Position numbers and translations under genes: made by a program. The notes under the pieces are model-generated. The model was not told the origin of the DNA and did not search any database. It saw only the letters and a list, made by a program, of their open reading frames with translations. A stretch of 51,120 nucleotides of DNA from Halogeometricum pallidum JCM 14848 (lineage in GTDB: Archaea; Halobacteriota; Halobacteria; Halobacteriales; Haloferacaceae): positions 52,571 through 103,690 of the forward strand of contig NZ_AOIV01000037.1 of NCBI RefSeq assembly GCF_000337095.1, read 5' to 3'. How positions within the stretch are numbered: the stretch's first letter is position 1; each line of letters starts with the position of its first letter. Shown in pieces: positions 16,151-25,220 of the stretch.

Positions 16151-17542
16151 ATGGCACCAAATCGGCGAGTGCTCCGCGGTCTGTTCGCGTCGTTGGTCCT
16201 CGTCTCTTCGGTCGTCCTCGTCGTCGGCTACGTGGACGCACAGCGCAGCAACGACCGGGTGACGGGCGACCCGGCGGTCGAGCAGGCGTTCCGAACGGGC
16301 GACCGAACCTCGGTCGTCGCCCCGCGCGACGACATCACCGTCGTGGCGACGGACTCAAACGCGTTCGTGAGCGACGAGAGCGACAGCCCCCGCGCGCAGG
16401 CCGAACTCACGGCCTTCGCGCCCGACGGTAGCATCTACTACTATCAGAACGACCACACGCGCTACTGGGACGTCGACCGCGTCCCGAACACCACGGCGAC
16501 GGTCGAGTTCGTCTACGCCGACCACCTCGACGCCGACGAGTGCGGCGAGACGGTCTGCACCCGCAACGGCGTCGAACGCGTGAACCTCACCACCGGCGAG
16601 TCCACCGAACTGTTCAGCCGCATCACGCCGGGGAAACACTCGACGCGGTGGCACGACGTGGACCGCGTCGGCCCCGACCGCCTCCTCGTCGCCGACATCT
16701 ACCAGGACCGCGTGTTCGTCGTCAACACGACCACGAATCTAACGACGTGGGAGTGGGACGCGCAGTCCGACTTCGACGTGGCGACCAGCGGCGGGCCGTT
16801 CCCCGAGGACTGGACGCATCTCAACGACGTGGAGTCCGTCACCGTCGACGGCGAGTCGGCCGTGATGGTGAGCCTTCGAAACCACGACCAGGTGGTCTTC
16901 ATCGACCCGCAGGAGGGGCTGATGAAGGAGTGGACGCTCGGGAGCGACGGCAACCACTCGACGCTGTACGAGCAGCACAACCCCGACTTCATCCCCGCCG
17001 AGGACGGCGGGCCGGCGCTGCTCGTCGCCGACTCCGAGAACGGCCGCGTCATCGAGTACCAGCGGCGAGGCGGCGAGTGGGTCCAGTCGTGGACGTGGAC
17101 CGACCGGCGGATGCAGTGGCCGCGCGACGCCGACCGACTGCCGAACGGTCACACCCTGATAACCGACTCGAACGGCGACCGCACGTTCGAGGTCGACGAG
17201 GAGGGCGAAGTCGTCTGGACCGCGTCCATCGGGTTCCCGTACGAGTCCGAGCGATTGGGCACGGGCGACGAGAGCGCCGGCGGGCAGAGCGCCGCGAGCC
17301 TCGGCCTCCCCTCGCGGACGGCGTCCGAACTCGAACCGACGCTGACCTCGCGCGTCGCGTCGCTGGTCCCGGCGACCGTGCGCAACGCCATCGCGTACGC
17401 CTTCCCGCGTTGGGTGGGCCTCCTCGAAGGTCTCGCCGTCCTGGCGCTCCTCGGGTCGCTGCTGGCGTGGGGGACGCTGGAGTACCGCTGGTCGAGCCGT
17501 ACCGTTAGCTTTCAGTTGCCGGTCCGCATCCGGAGGAAGTAG
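16151..17542 (+). CDS. Arylsulfotransferase (ASST)-like beta-propeller membrane protein
   Basis: A 463-residue protein with an N-terminal hydrophobic anchor (about 9-27), a long extracytoplasmic beta-propeller (about 40-370) and a C-terminal membrane segment (about 423-443) with a basic tail. Propeller repeats typical of the arylsulfotransferase family are WHDVDRVGPDRLLVAD, WTHLNDVESVTVDGESAVMV and RDADRLPNGHTLITDSNGDR. Several N-glycosylation sequons are present. Bacterial ASSTs transfer sulfate between phenols. Haloarchaeal relatives have no proven reaction and may be binding or sulfation enzymes for surface glycans. The next gene starts two bases after its stop, so the pair forms an operon with a glycosyltransferase-like protein. 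Confidence 0.75.
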   Translation: MAPNRRVLRGLFASLVLVSSVVLVVGYVDAQRSNDRVTGDPAVEQAFRTGDRTSVVAPRDDITVVATDSNAFVSDESDSPRAQAELTAFAPDGSIYYYQNDHTRYWDVDRVPNTTATVEFVYADHLDADECGETVCTRNGVERVNLTTGESTELFSRITPGKHSTRWHDVDRVGPDRLLVADIYQDRVFVVNTTTNLTTWEWDAQSDFDVATSGGPFPEDWTHLNDVESVTVDGESAVMVSLRNHDQVVFIDPQEGLMKEWTLGSDGNHSTLYEQHNPDFIPAEDGGPALLVADSENGRVIEYQRRGGEWVQSWTWTDRRMQWPRDADRLPNGHTLITDSNGDRTFEVDEEGEVVWTASIGFPYESERLGTGDESAGGQSAASLGLPSRTASELEPTLTSRVASLVPATVRNAIAYAFPRWVGLLEGLAVLALLGSLLAWGTLEYRWSSRTVSFQLPVRIRRK

Positions 17543-17544
17543 AC

Positions 17545-19134
17545 GTGGCAGACGCTTCGCTCCGTTCCCGGTTCGCCCGGTCGGTCCGCTTCGAGGACGA
17601 CCCTCCGTTCGACGCGCGCGACCGCACGTGGCTCGCGCTGGCGGTTCTCCCGGCGTTGGTCTCCGTCGCCGTGTACCTCGCGACGAACCCCTACCCCGCC
17701 TACGGCGCGGGACTGTACGCGCAGATCGCACGCGAAATCGTCGCTAACGGCTACCTCCCGCCGGCGCGCATCCCCGGCTACACGGCCGACGGCGTTCCGT
17801 TCGCCTATCCGCCCCTGCAGTTCTACGTGTTCGCCCTGCTCCGCGACGTGGGCTTCGGACCGGTCGCCGTGGCCCGCTTCCTTCCCGCGGTGGCCGTCGT
17901 CGCCGTGCAGATTCCCGTGTACGTGCTCGCCCGCGACCTCCTCGACTCGCGGCCGGCGGGGACCGTCGCGGCGGCGGGCGTCGCGCTGAACCCGCAGATA
18001 CTGGAGTGGCATCTCTCGGCGGGCGGGGTCGTCCGCGGCTTCGCCTTCCTGTACGCGCTGACGGCCATCTGCGCGGGCTACCGGCTGTTCACGACCGGCG
18101 ACCGCCGTGCGCTGGTCGCGGGGGTCGTCGTCTTCGGGATGACGGTGCTGTCGCACCCGACGTACACCCTGTTCACCGTCGTGAGCTACCTGCTGCTCTG
18201 GCTCGCGCTCGACCGGTCGCTCGTCGGTCTCGTCCGCGGCGCAGCCGTCGGCGTAGGCGGCGCGGTCATCGCCAGCCCGTGGCTCCTCTGGGCCGTCTCC
18301 ACGCACGGACCGGGCGTGTTCACCTCGGCCGCGGGGACCCACGGCGGCATCGGCGGCGGTGTCGAGGCGATATTCGGCGGCATCTCGATGTACACGCTCG
18401 TTCCCCTGCTCGCCGCCGCGTACCTCCTCGTCGTCCGCCGGGACCTGCTCCTCCCGGCGTGGGTGGTCGTCGCGGAACTGCTGTTCCAGCAGCCCCGGTT
18501 CGTCTACACCGTCGGAACGTTCGCCCTCGTCGCCGCCGCCTTCGACGCCGTCCGGCGCTTCTCCCTCTCCGAGCGGTTCGCCCGGTCGGTCGGCGGACGG
18601 ACGGGCGGCGTCGACTGGCGCGCCGCGAGCGTCGCGGTGCTCGTCGTCGTCGCGTCCCTCGGCGGGGGGACGGTCATGGCCTATCAGAACACGCTCCCGT
18701 CGGACCCCTCCACGCCCGAGTTCCTCGACGACGAGGCGGTGGACGCGATGGCGTGGGCCGAGACGGAGACGCCGCCGGACGCGACGTTCGTCGTCCTCGG
18801 CGACGGCGCCGAGTGGTTCCCGGCGCTGACGCAGCGGACGATTCTGGTCGGCATGTGGGGCGTCGAGTGGGAGGACCCCGGGAAGTTCGAACGACACATC
18901 GACGCCTTCGTCAACGGCTCGACCTGCCAGAGCGCCGGGTGCGTCGAGACGGCCATGCACTCGGTCGACGCGCGCCCCGACTACGTCTACGTTCCGAAGG
19001 GACACTACACGGTCCGCGGCGTCAGCGAGGTCCAGTTCGGAACGCTCGAACGCTCCTTCGAGGCCTCGCCGCGCTGGGAACTCGCCTTCGAGAACGACGG
19101 CGTCGCCATCTACCGCGCGACCGGCGGCGAGTAG
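17545..19134 (+). CDS. Polytopic GT-C-like glycosyltransferase (PMT/GT39-like)
   Basis: A 529-residue protein starting at GTG 17545. It has about ten membrane segments between residues 30 and 390, then an extracytoplasmic C-terminal domain of about 130 residues. The first outer loop (YPAYGAGLYAQIAREIVANG) and the FAYPPLQFYVFALLRD segment resemble GT-C membrane glycosyltransferases. These use lipid-linked sugars on the outer face of the membrane. No clear acidic catalytic pair is seen in the first loop, so the call is a fold-level one. Operon linkage to an ASST-like propeller protein suggests that the pair modifies surface glycans or glycolipids. Confidence 0.6.
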   Translation: MADASLRSRFARSVRFEDDPPFDARDRTWLALAVLPALVSVAVYLATNPYPAYGAGLYAQIAREIVANGYLPPARIPGYTADGVPFAYPPLQFYVFALLRDVGFGPVAVARFLPAVAVVAVQIPVYVLARDLLDSRPAGTVAAAGVALNPQILEWHLSAGGVVRGFAFLYALTAICAGYRLFTTGDRRALVAGVVVFGMTVLSHPTYTLFTVVSYLLLWLALDRSLVGLVRGAAVGVGGAVIASPWLLWAVSTHGPGVFTSAAGTHGGIGGGVEAIFGGISMYTLVPLLAAAYLLVVRRDLLLPAWVVVAELLFQQPRFVYTVGTFALVAAAFDAVRRFSLSERFARSVGGRTGGVDWRAASVAVLVVVASLGGGTVMAYQNTLPSDPSTPEFLDDEAVDAMAWAETETPPDATFVVLGDGAEWFPALTQRTILVGMWGVEWEDPGKFERHIDAFVNGSTCQSAGCVETAMHSVDARPDYVYVPKGHYTVRGVSEVQFGTLERSFEASPRWELAFENDGVAIYRATGGE

Positions 19135-19174
19135 CCGCCCGGAGAGCAATCCCTCCTTACTCCATGCCGCCGCC

Positions 19175-20314
19175 TCACAAGATGCCGAACAGCGGCAGTC
19201 CCAGCGCGACGAGCCACGCCACGGCTCCGCCGCTGATGGTCTGTCTGTCCTGGCGCGCGACGCCCACGGCGAACAGGCCGAGCGCGCTTACCAGCGCGAC
19301 GCGGTGAAGGACGAACTGCACGGAAACGGCGTTGGCGCCGACGGCGCCGAGGTCGAGGACGATTCCAGCGCCCAGTCCGGCGGCGGCGAGGAGCGCCGAC
19401 CGCGTCGCCGGTCGGTCGCGCGCGAACATGGTGACGAGGAACGGCGGCCCGGCGACGATGACTGGGTAGAGCACTGCAGCGAACAGTTTCGGCGTGACGC
19501 CCGGAATCGCGTGTTCGAGTGCGATGCCGGCCGACCGGACGCCCAAGATGAGTCCCGCGAGCGTCACCGGCAGGACGGCGGCGTCTGCGACGTCGCGGTG
19601 TCGAGGGTCGAGCGGCACGACGGAGGCGACGGCGCCGGCCGCGCCGGCGGCCGAGGCGAGTTCGATTATCGTGATCCAGCCGTCGCTGCCGCCGCCGCCG
19701 AGGCCGTGGTACTCGCGGCTGATTCGCTCGATGAACGGTTCGTCGCGCAGGTCGCGTTCGAGAAAGCGGGCGCCGGGTGCGACGCCGGTGACGGTGTGCC
19801 GCAGGCGAAGCCAGTCCCAGTATTCGGTGTGCGCCTGGAACGCGGTCCAGTTACCCGAGGGAGCCGGGTACGCCCGGATGTGCACCCGCTGACCGAGGTA
19901 GGTGCCGGTCGCCAACTGGTACTCCGACTGGAACCAGCGGCCGGTGATGTTCGGGTCGACGGTGACGTACGTGTAGCGCGAGGCGCCGCGGGCCGGTTGC
20001 CACTCCGACTCGCCGATGGTCGCGTTGTCGTCGTCGACGACGGCCGTCCAATTGGTCTCCGCGCGGCGTTTCAGCGCGCGTCTCGTCTGGTCGGGGTCGC
20101 CGATGATGAGAACGTTGAGCGCGAGAGTCCGCCCCGTAGTCGACCGACTCCGACTCGTGTAGGGCCACACCTGCGTCCCGGTATCCTCCGGTTGGATGAG
20201 TTGGTCCTCCCGCGGCAGCACCGTCTCTTCGCTTCCGGGCGCCCCGAGCAGGATGCTCCCGGTGAGCGCGACAACGACGAGGGCGACGAGCACTGCGCTT
20301 CGGTGGTATCGCAC
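19175..20314 (-). CDS. Membrane protein with LssY-C-like outer domain, unknown function
   Basis: A 379-residue protein. It has an N-terminal anchor (about 7-25) and then an extracytoplasmic domain of about 180 residues with NxT sequons and the stretch TLALNVLIIGDPDQTRRAL. Six hydrophobic segments fill residues 215-379. The outer domain resembles the LssY C-terminal domain found beside PAP2 phosphatases, but this is a weak match made by eye. It converges with the GT-C gene. Codon use and sequon content support a real surface-facing membrane protein. I do not assign a reaction. Confidence 0.7.
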   Translation of the reverse strand: MRYHRSAVLVALVVVALTGSILLGAPGSEETVLPREDQLIQPEDTGTQVWPYTSRSRSTTGRTLALNVLIIGDPDQTRRALKRRAETNWTAVVDDDNATIGESEWQPARGASRYTYVTVDPNITGRWFQSEYQLATGTYLGQRVHIRAYPAPSGNWTAFQAHTEYWDWLRLRHTVTGVAPGARFLERDLRDEPFIERISREYHGLGGGGSDGWITIIELASAAGAAGAVASVVPLDPRHRDVADAAVLPVTLAGLILGVRSAGIALEHAIPGVTPKLFAAVLYPVIVAGPPFLVTMFARDRPATRSALLAAAGLGAGIVLDLGAVGANAVSVQFVLHRVALVSALGLFAVGVARQDRQTISGGAVAWLVALGLPLFGIL

Positions 20315-20414
20315 GGTCCGGTACTCCCACCGCGTCCGACGCTCTTTGCAGTTTCCGTTCGGACGGGGCGAAACTGTCGAACTGTAGAGAAAAACCGGGC
20401 CGTGCGGCGACGGC

Positions 20415-20999
20415 TCAGACGTCGTCGACCATGCCGCCGAACGTCTCGTCGGCGTCCGCCGGCACGTCGAAGTCGTGGTAGTTCTCGCCCTTCTCCGTCG
20501 AGAGGATGTTCAGAGCGGCGGCGGCGCCGTCGCCGGCGGCGATGACGGCCTGCCACTCCTCGCTGCGGACCATCGCACCCGTGGCGTACGCGCCCTCGAC
20601 GCTCGTCTCCATCGTCACGCCGACGTCGACGGTGTCCTCGTCGGTCAGTTCACAGCCCAGCGACTCCGCGAGGTCGCGCTTCGCGCCGGTCGCGAGGACG
20701 AGATAGTCGGCCTCGCGTTCCTCGCCGTCGACCGTGACCGCGAAGCCGTCGCCGTCCGACGACACGTCGGTCACCTCGGCCTCCTCTCGTTCGACGCCGA
20801 ACGTGTCGACCTGTCGGCGGAGCGTATCTAAGAACACGGTGCCGTCCTGCGAACCGATTCCGGGGTAGTTGAACAGGTGGGCCTTGTGCATCCACGTCTT
20901 GTCGGTGTCGCACACGGTGGTTTCGAGGCCGTTCTTCTGTGCGAACATCGCGGCGCTCAGGCCGGCGGGGCCGCCTCCGACGACGATTACGTTTGCCAT
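20415..20999 (-). CDS. Short FAD-dependent oxidoreductase (thioredoxin-reductase-like)
   Basis: A 194-residue flavoprotein. VIVVGGGPAGLSAAMFAQKN (residues 4-23) is the FAD-binding fingerprint. DYLVLATGAKRDLAE is the central ATG motif, and TMETSVEGAYATGAMVRSEE plus AAGDGAAAALNILS matches the C-terminal FAD-contact segment of thioredoxin reductases. The inserted NADPH domain with its CxxC pair (normally about 120 residues) is missing, so it cannot act as an ordinary thioredoxin reductase. It may take electrons from another protein. The ATG at 20997-20999 was preferred to the GTG twelve bases upstream because it directly precedes the nucleotide-binding strand. Confidence 0.82.
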   Translation of the reverse strand: MANVIVVGGGPAGLSAAMFAQKNGLETTVCDTDKTWMHKAHLFNYPGIGSQDGTVFLDTLRRQVDTFGVEREEAEVTDVSSDGDGFAVTVDGEEREADYLVLATGAKRDLAESLGCELTDEDTVDVGVTMETSVEGAYATGAMVRSEEWQAVIAAGDGAAAALNILSTEKGENYHDFDVPADADETFGGMVDDV

Positions 21000-21167
21000 A
21001 CCGCGGCACACTCGCCTCAGCGCAAAATGTGTTTGTACAACTGAGGGTTTCGCCGGTACCGAGACGCGTCCCCGCCGACGCGCGGCCGGACCGCACTGTC
21101 ACGCGCTGCACGGGGAGACTCGGGTGTTACTACCCGACTTATTGTCGTTCCTCGTGTACGTCCGGAT

Positions 21168-21785
21168 ATGAGCGAAGACAACCCCGTCACCGCTGAACTC
21201 CCGGACAGCCCCTTTCATACCACCGGCACCGACCACGTGACCATCTGGGGAAGCAACGAGGAGGACACCGTCGCCTTCTACCGCGACCTGCTGGGGATGC
21301 GGCTCGTCCTCCGCCAACCGAACCTCGACGACCCCTCGCAGACGCACCTGTTCTTCGACACCGGCGACGGCCGCATCGTGACGTTCTTCGTCAGCGACGA
21401 CCGGCAGTCCAATCGGATGGGCCAGCGCGGGGGCGTCGGCTCCGTCCACCACCTCTGTTTCAGCGTCGCCCCCGAGGAGTTCGGCGAGATGGTGGAGGCC
21501 ATCGAGGACGACGGCCGCAACTACAACATCTTCGACCGCGGCATCTTCTACTCGCTGTACACCAACGACAACAACGGCCTCGTCATCGAACTCTCGACGG
21601 ACAAATACGACATCCCCGACGACCGACGCGCCGAGGTGCTCGCGAAGACCCAGGAGATACGCGAGGCCGACGGCGCGGAGTACGCGAAGGACGAACACCT
21701 CGCGGAGGCGCTCGAAGCCCTCGGACTCGACGCGACGGCGCACGACCTGCCCGACGCCGCCTCGGGCGTCGGCGGCGTGGAGTAG
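21168..21785 (+). CDS. VOC family (glyoxalase/dioxygenase-like) protein
   Basis: A 205-residue protein with one vicinal-oxygen-chelate module pair. Probable metal ligands are His in GTDHVTIWG (about 23), His in VHHLCFSV (about 98) and Glu in GLVIELSTD (about 143). DTVAFYRDLLGMRLV is the usual first helix. The last 50 residues are acidic and helical and are not part of the domain. Members include glyoxalases, ring-cleaving dioxygenases and resistance proteins, so the reaction cannot be set. CTTATT at 21138-21143 is a TATA-like element 27 bases before the start, and transcription is probably leaderless. Confidence 0.85.
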   Translation: MSEDNPVTAELPDSPFHTTGTDHVTIWGSNEEDTVAFYRDLLGMRLVLRQPNLDDPSQTHLFFDTGDGRIVTFFVSDDRQSNRMGQRGGVGSVHHLCFSVAPEEFGEMVEAIEDDGRNYNIFDRGIFYSLYTNDNNGLVIELSTDKYDIPDDRRAEVLAKTQEIREADGAEYAKDEHLAEALEALGLDATAHDLPDAASGVGGVE

Positions 21786-21864
21786 ACGGAGCGTCGAAGG
21801 GAATCGTCCCGACCCCGGCGACTCTCGATCCGGCCCAGACGGCGATGGCACCGCTGTCGCGCGC

Positions 21865-22683
21865 TCAGGCGCGCCGGACGAGGTGCGCCCGCACCGCCCG
21901 CTGACACGACTCGCAGACGCCGTCGAGACGCGCCACGGTGCTCAGCGCGGGGTATCTGACGGGGAGTTCCTGATACAGGTACCGCGCCAGCGTCCGGTGG
22001 TCCACCTCGACGGCCGCCGACCGCCCGGTCGACTCCCGCAGGAACGCCTGTCTGTCTGCGACCGCCTCCTCGCACCGCTCGCGGTGCGCCGCGAGGGTTC
22101 GGTGTCGACTCCGGAGCGCGTCGAACCCGAGTTCCGAGAGCGGCGTCCGCTCCGCCTCGGCGACCCACGCGGTGACCTCCTCGACGACGTCCGCGGCGTC
22201 GTCGAGCGACGCCGCCTCCCGGTCGAGCGCTCGGTCGGTGACCGCGACGCCCGCCCGTTGCGTCCGCGCTTCCGCGACGACGGCCCGCTTTGCCTCCGGG
22301 GTGAACGCCGCCTCGGTCGTCGTCGCGAGAACGTCGGCGACGGAGTCGGTGAGTTCGCTCCGGATGGTCGTCGAGAGCGACTCCGGGGCGTCCATGTCGG
22401 CGACGCTGTGCGGGCGAATCGTCTCCGCGAACGCCTCCCGGACCGCCCGACAGCGGTCGTTTCCCGCCGTCTCCGCGCGAAACTTCGTTCCGGCCGCGGT
22501 CGTCGCCCTCGGTGGCCCCGAAGGCGCCGGCTCCGTCGGCACCGCCGCGACCCGCCGGACGAACGACTCGTAAGCCGCGCTCTTCTCTTCGAGCGCGGTT
22601 CGCTCCTCCCGAACGCGGGCCGTCGCGCGGTCTACGTGCGTCTCGATGTCCGCAGCCGCCGTCCGCGCGCTCCGGCCCTCCAT
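21865..22683 (-). CDS. DUF7260-type coiled-coil protein under an iron-box operator
   Basis: A 272-residue soluble, mostly helical protein resembling haloarchaeal DUF7260 proteins. Heptad-like Ala/Glu/Arg stretches run through residues 10-60 and 115-215. The C-terminus holds GVCESCQRAVRAHLV with a CxxC pair. There is no signal peptide or membrane segment. The start codon lies four bases from a perfect TTTAGG-N4-CCTAAA palindrome, the same element found at the iron-binding lipoprotein gene 2.5 kb upstream. The sequence therefore suggests iron-dependent repression. The function is unknown; the CxxC may bind metal. Confidence 0.72.
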   Translation of the reverse strand: MEGRSARTAAADIETHVDRATARVREERTALEEKSAAYESFVRRVAAVPTEPAPSGPPRATTAAGTKFRAETAGNDRCRAVREAFAETIRPHSVADMDAPESLSTTIRSELTDSVADVLATTTEAAFTPEAKRAVVAEARTQRAGVAVTDRALDREAASLDDAADVVEEVTAWVAEAERTPLSELGFDALRSRHRTLAAHRERCEEAVADRQAFLRESTGRSAAVEVDHRTLARYLYQELPVRYPALSTVARLDGVCESCQRAVRAHLVRRA

Positions 22684-22686
22684 GAC

Positions 22687-22702
22687 TTTAGGCCAACCTA
22701 AA
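22687..22702. promoter_or_regulatory. Iron-box operator of the DUF7260-type gene
   Basis: TTTAGG-CCAA-CCTAAA is a perfect 6-base inverted repeat with a 4-base spacer, ending four bases before the start codon. It matches in sequence and placement the operator of the iron-binding lipoprotein at 25185. DtxR/SirR/IdeR-type metal repressors bind closely similar TTAGG...CCTAA boxes, which is the basis of the call. Confidence 0.7.
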
Positions 22703-22805
22703 CAAGCAAAGAGATTTCGGATTCGGCAACCTCACCGGGTGCGGGAGGCGACGGCCTCGACGCGGCGAACAGGTCCGTCGTCGCGGACGGTCCGACCGAC
22801 CGGCG

Positions 22806-23876
22806 TCAGTCGAGGGCCACGTCGTCGGGGTCGACGGCGACGAACGACCCGTCGTTCCGGGCGGACTCGTAGGCCGCCTCGGTGACGGCCGTCACCCGCA
22901 GGCCGTCCAGAGCGGTCGCCACGGGTTCCTCGTCCGTCCGTATCGCTTCGAGGAACGCCTCGGCCTTCGTCTGCTGTTCGCTGCGCAGGAGTCGCGGGCG
23001 GTGCTCGCCGCTCTCCTCGTCTATCTCGACGTACTCGCTCGGCTCCCAGTCTTTGCTGTCGAGCGCTACCGCGCCCTGCTCGTCCCACATCCGGATGTGC
23101 TCGCGCATGCACGGCGTCTCGCCCGACAGCGAGAACGTCGCCGTGGCGCCGTTCGTGAACCGAATCGTGACGTTCGCGCGACCGTCGACCTGCTCGTCGT
23201 CGTCGAGAAAGTGCATGTTGGCCGACACCGCCTCGGGGGTGAGTCGGGTGCTCCAGAGCACGCCGTCGAGCAGGTGACTCCCCGTGTCGTAGAGGTAGCC
23301 GCCGCCGGAGAGGGCGGGGTTCTGCCGCCAGGCGCCCTCGAAACGGTCGACCCAGTCCTGCGACACCTCGGCGGTTATCCAGCGCGGTTCGCGGTCCTCC
23401 TCGTTCCACACCTCGCGGGCCTGAATGAACGCCTCGTAGAGGTGACGCTGGTAGCCAACCATCAGCACCTTCTCTCGCTCCTCGTCGCGTTCGACCAGGT
23501 CGCGGGCCTGGTCGAGGTCGGTCGTCAGGGGCTTATCGCAGAGCACGTGCAGGTCGCGGTCGAACGCCGCGAGAATCTGGTCGTAGTGCAGGGTGTGGGG
23601 CGTCCCGATGAGGACGGCGTCCAACGACTCCGCGTCGAGCATCGTCTCGTAGTCGGTGTAGCGGGAATCCGAGTCGACTTGCAACTCCTCGCCGGCCTCC
23701 GCCAACACCGACTCGTCGATGTCGACGAGGGCGACGACGCTCGCGTCCTCGTGCTCGACGAACCCCTCGCCGACCGTCGTTCCGATGTAGCCGCCGCCCA
23801 CGACGGCGATTCGGAGGGGCCCGGCCCGCCCGTCGTTACGAATCGATTCTTCGTTCTTCACACTCGTGTCGCTCAT
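22806..23876 (-). CDS. Gfo/Idh/MocA family oxidoreductase
   Basis: A 356-residue NAD(P)-dependent sugar or cyclitol dehydrogenase-type protein. IAVVGGGYIGTTVGEGF (about 24-40) is the dinucleotide fold. HVLCDKPLTTD holds the catalytic Lys-Pro, and GGYLYDTGSHLLDGVLW supplies the substrate-binding His of the second domain. Length is usual for the family. The ATG at 23874-23876 starts the family N-terminus, and the frame further upstream is a shadow of the lipoprotein gene. It lies 86 bases after that gene and in the same direction, so it may be read through from the iron-box promoter, but no iron box of its own is seen. The substrate is unknown. Confidence 0.87.
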   Translation of the reverse strand: MSDTSVKNEESIRNDGRAGPLRIAVVGGGYIGTTVGEGFVEHEDASVVALVDIDESVLAEAGEELQVDSDSRYTDYETMLDAESLDAVLIGTPHTLHYDQILAAFDRDLHVLCDKPLTTDLDQARDLVERDEEREKVLMVGYQRHLYEAFIQAREVWNEEDREPRWITAEVSQDWVDRFEGAWRQNPALSGGGYLYDTGSHLLDGVLWSTRLTPEAVSANMHFLDDDEQVDGRANVTIRFTNGATATFSLSGETPCMREHIRMWDEQGAVALDSKDWEPSEYVEIDEESGEHRPRLLRSEQQTKAEAFLEAIRTDEEPVATALDGLRVTAVTEAAYESARNDGSFVAVDPDDVALD

Positions 23877-23962
23877 GCACCGGACGACTCCGGGCGGGCC
23901 AATAGGTGCTTTGTTTCGGGCCGGAGAGACGGGGAACCGAAGGTCGGCGTCCGCCGACCCGC

Positions 23963-25180
23963 TCAGAACTCCCCGGCGACGATATCCGCGACTCGCTGCC
24001 GGTCGAACAGCTCCGCGTCGCCGGTCACCTCGCCGAACACGTCCGGATAGAGCTGTTTCGCGGCGCGTTCGGTGAGAAACAGGTTGTGGATGGGCCCCTG
24101 GTTGAGGTAGCCGCCGCGGTAGACGCGTCCCTCCCGTACGGCCGTCAGTTCGCCGCCCACCGCGTGGTCGCGCATGTACGCCAGCACCGTGTCCCGGAAC
24201 TCGGTCGCCGAGTCGCGTTCGTGGCCGCGGATCAGTATCACGTCCGGGTCGACTTCGAGCAGGGTCTCGTAGTCGAGTTCGCCGCGGTTGGTCGTGCTCA
24301 GGTTCTCGATGTCGGTGCCGTCGAGGGCGTCGGTGACGCCCAGGTCGCGCCACTGCTTCTTGCTCGTCCCCTTGTCGTGCAGGCGGTACGGCGAGAACGT
24401 CTCGGGTTCGTCGGTGCCCTCGTAGGTGAGAAAGACGTTCGGCCGTTCGGACGCCGGCGGCAACTGCGACCGCAGGTTCGAGAGAAACTCCTCGTGGAGG
24501 GCGGCGAACGCTTCGTAACGCGCCTCCTCGCGGAACAGTCGCGCCACCTTCTCGAACGCTTCGTACAGGGTGTAGTACCGATAGTCGTGCCACTCGTCCG
24601 AGCGCCGGAAGATGAGGTTCCCGAAGAACGGCGCGACGTTCGTCGCCACCTCCTCGACGTCGTCCTCGCTCCAGTCGAACCAGTTGACGAGCATGTACGG
24701 GTCGTACAGGTGCACGTCGGCGTCGAGTTCGTAGAACTCCTCTTTCGTCCGGACCTCCGGATGTCCCTCTATCGTCTCTCGGTCGACGCTCACGCCGGGC
24801 AGTTCGTCGTAGACGTCGGTGTAGTAGCGGTCCGCGCCCCCGATGCCGGCGATTCCGCCGCCGTGCCCTAACGCGACGGCCATGTCCGCGTAGCCGCCGT
24901 CGTAGGCGACCCAACGTTCGGGTACCGACTCGAATCTAACCTCGCCCACCGGTTCCATCGACACGGTATAGGACCCCTCTCCCGCCGCGGCCGACTCCTC
25001 CGCCTCGGTCGCGGTCGATGACTCCGTCGCTGTCGCCGTCGCGCCCCCATCCGTCGCCGCCGGGACGGATTCGCTCCCCGCGGTACACCCGGCCAGCAGT
25101 CCGGCGCTCATCACCGCGCCGCCGTACGTCAGGTACCTCCGTCGCGTCGGCCTCTCGAACCTCTCGTCGTCTCGTGCCAT
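23963..25180 (-). CDS. Iron/siderophore ABC transporter substrate-binding lipoprotein
   Basis: A 405-residue exported binding protein of the FepB/BtuF-like family. The N-terminus has a twin-arginine signal PTRRRYLTYGG (11-21) and lipobox LLAGC (Cys32), then a Thr/Ala/Glu-rich linker to about residue 68. The mature part has the family elements VPERWVAYDGGYADMAVALG, DADVHLYDPYMLVNW, LLEVDPDVILIRGH and VREGRVYRGGYLNQGP. No permease or ATPase gene is next to it, so it must share a transporter encoded elsewhere. TTATA at 25204-25208 is 27 bases from the ATG, and an iron box lies between them. Repression by an iron-bound regulator is therefore likely. Confidence 0.88.
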   Translation of the reverse strand: MARDDERFERPTRRRYLTYGGAVMSAGLLAGCTAGSESVPAATDGGATATATESSTATEAEESAAAGEGSYTVSMEPVGEVRFESVPERWVAYDGGYADMAVALGHGGGIAGIGGADRYYTDVYDELPGVSVDRETIEGHPEVRTKEEFYELDADVHLYDPYMLVNWFDWSEDDVEEVATNVAPFFGNLIFRRSDEWHDYRYYTLYEAFEKVARLFREEARYEAFAALHEEFLSNLRSQLPPASERPNVFLTYEGTDEPETFSPYRLHDKGTSKKQWRDLGVTDALDGTDIENLSTTNRGELDYETLLEVDPDVILIRGHERDSATEFRDTVLAYMRDHAVGGELTAVREGRVYRGGYLNQGPIHNLFLTERAAKQLYPDVFGEVTGDAELFDRQRVADIVAGEF

Positions 25181-25184
25181 GAGA

Positions 25185-25200
25185 TTTAGGCTACCCTAAA
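25185..25200. promoter_or_regulatory. Iron-box operator of the iron-binding lipoprotein gene
   Basis: TTTAGG-CTAC-CCTAAA is a perfect palindrome lying between the TATA element (25204-25208 on the minus strand) and the start codon, so it covers positions about -20 to -5. This is the classic place for a repressor of a leaderless gene. The sequence is of the DtxR/SirR type. Confidence 0.75.
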
Positions 25201-25220
25201 AAGTTATAGACGTTCCGATT

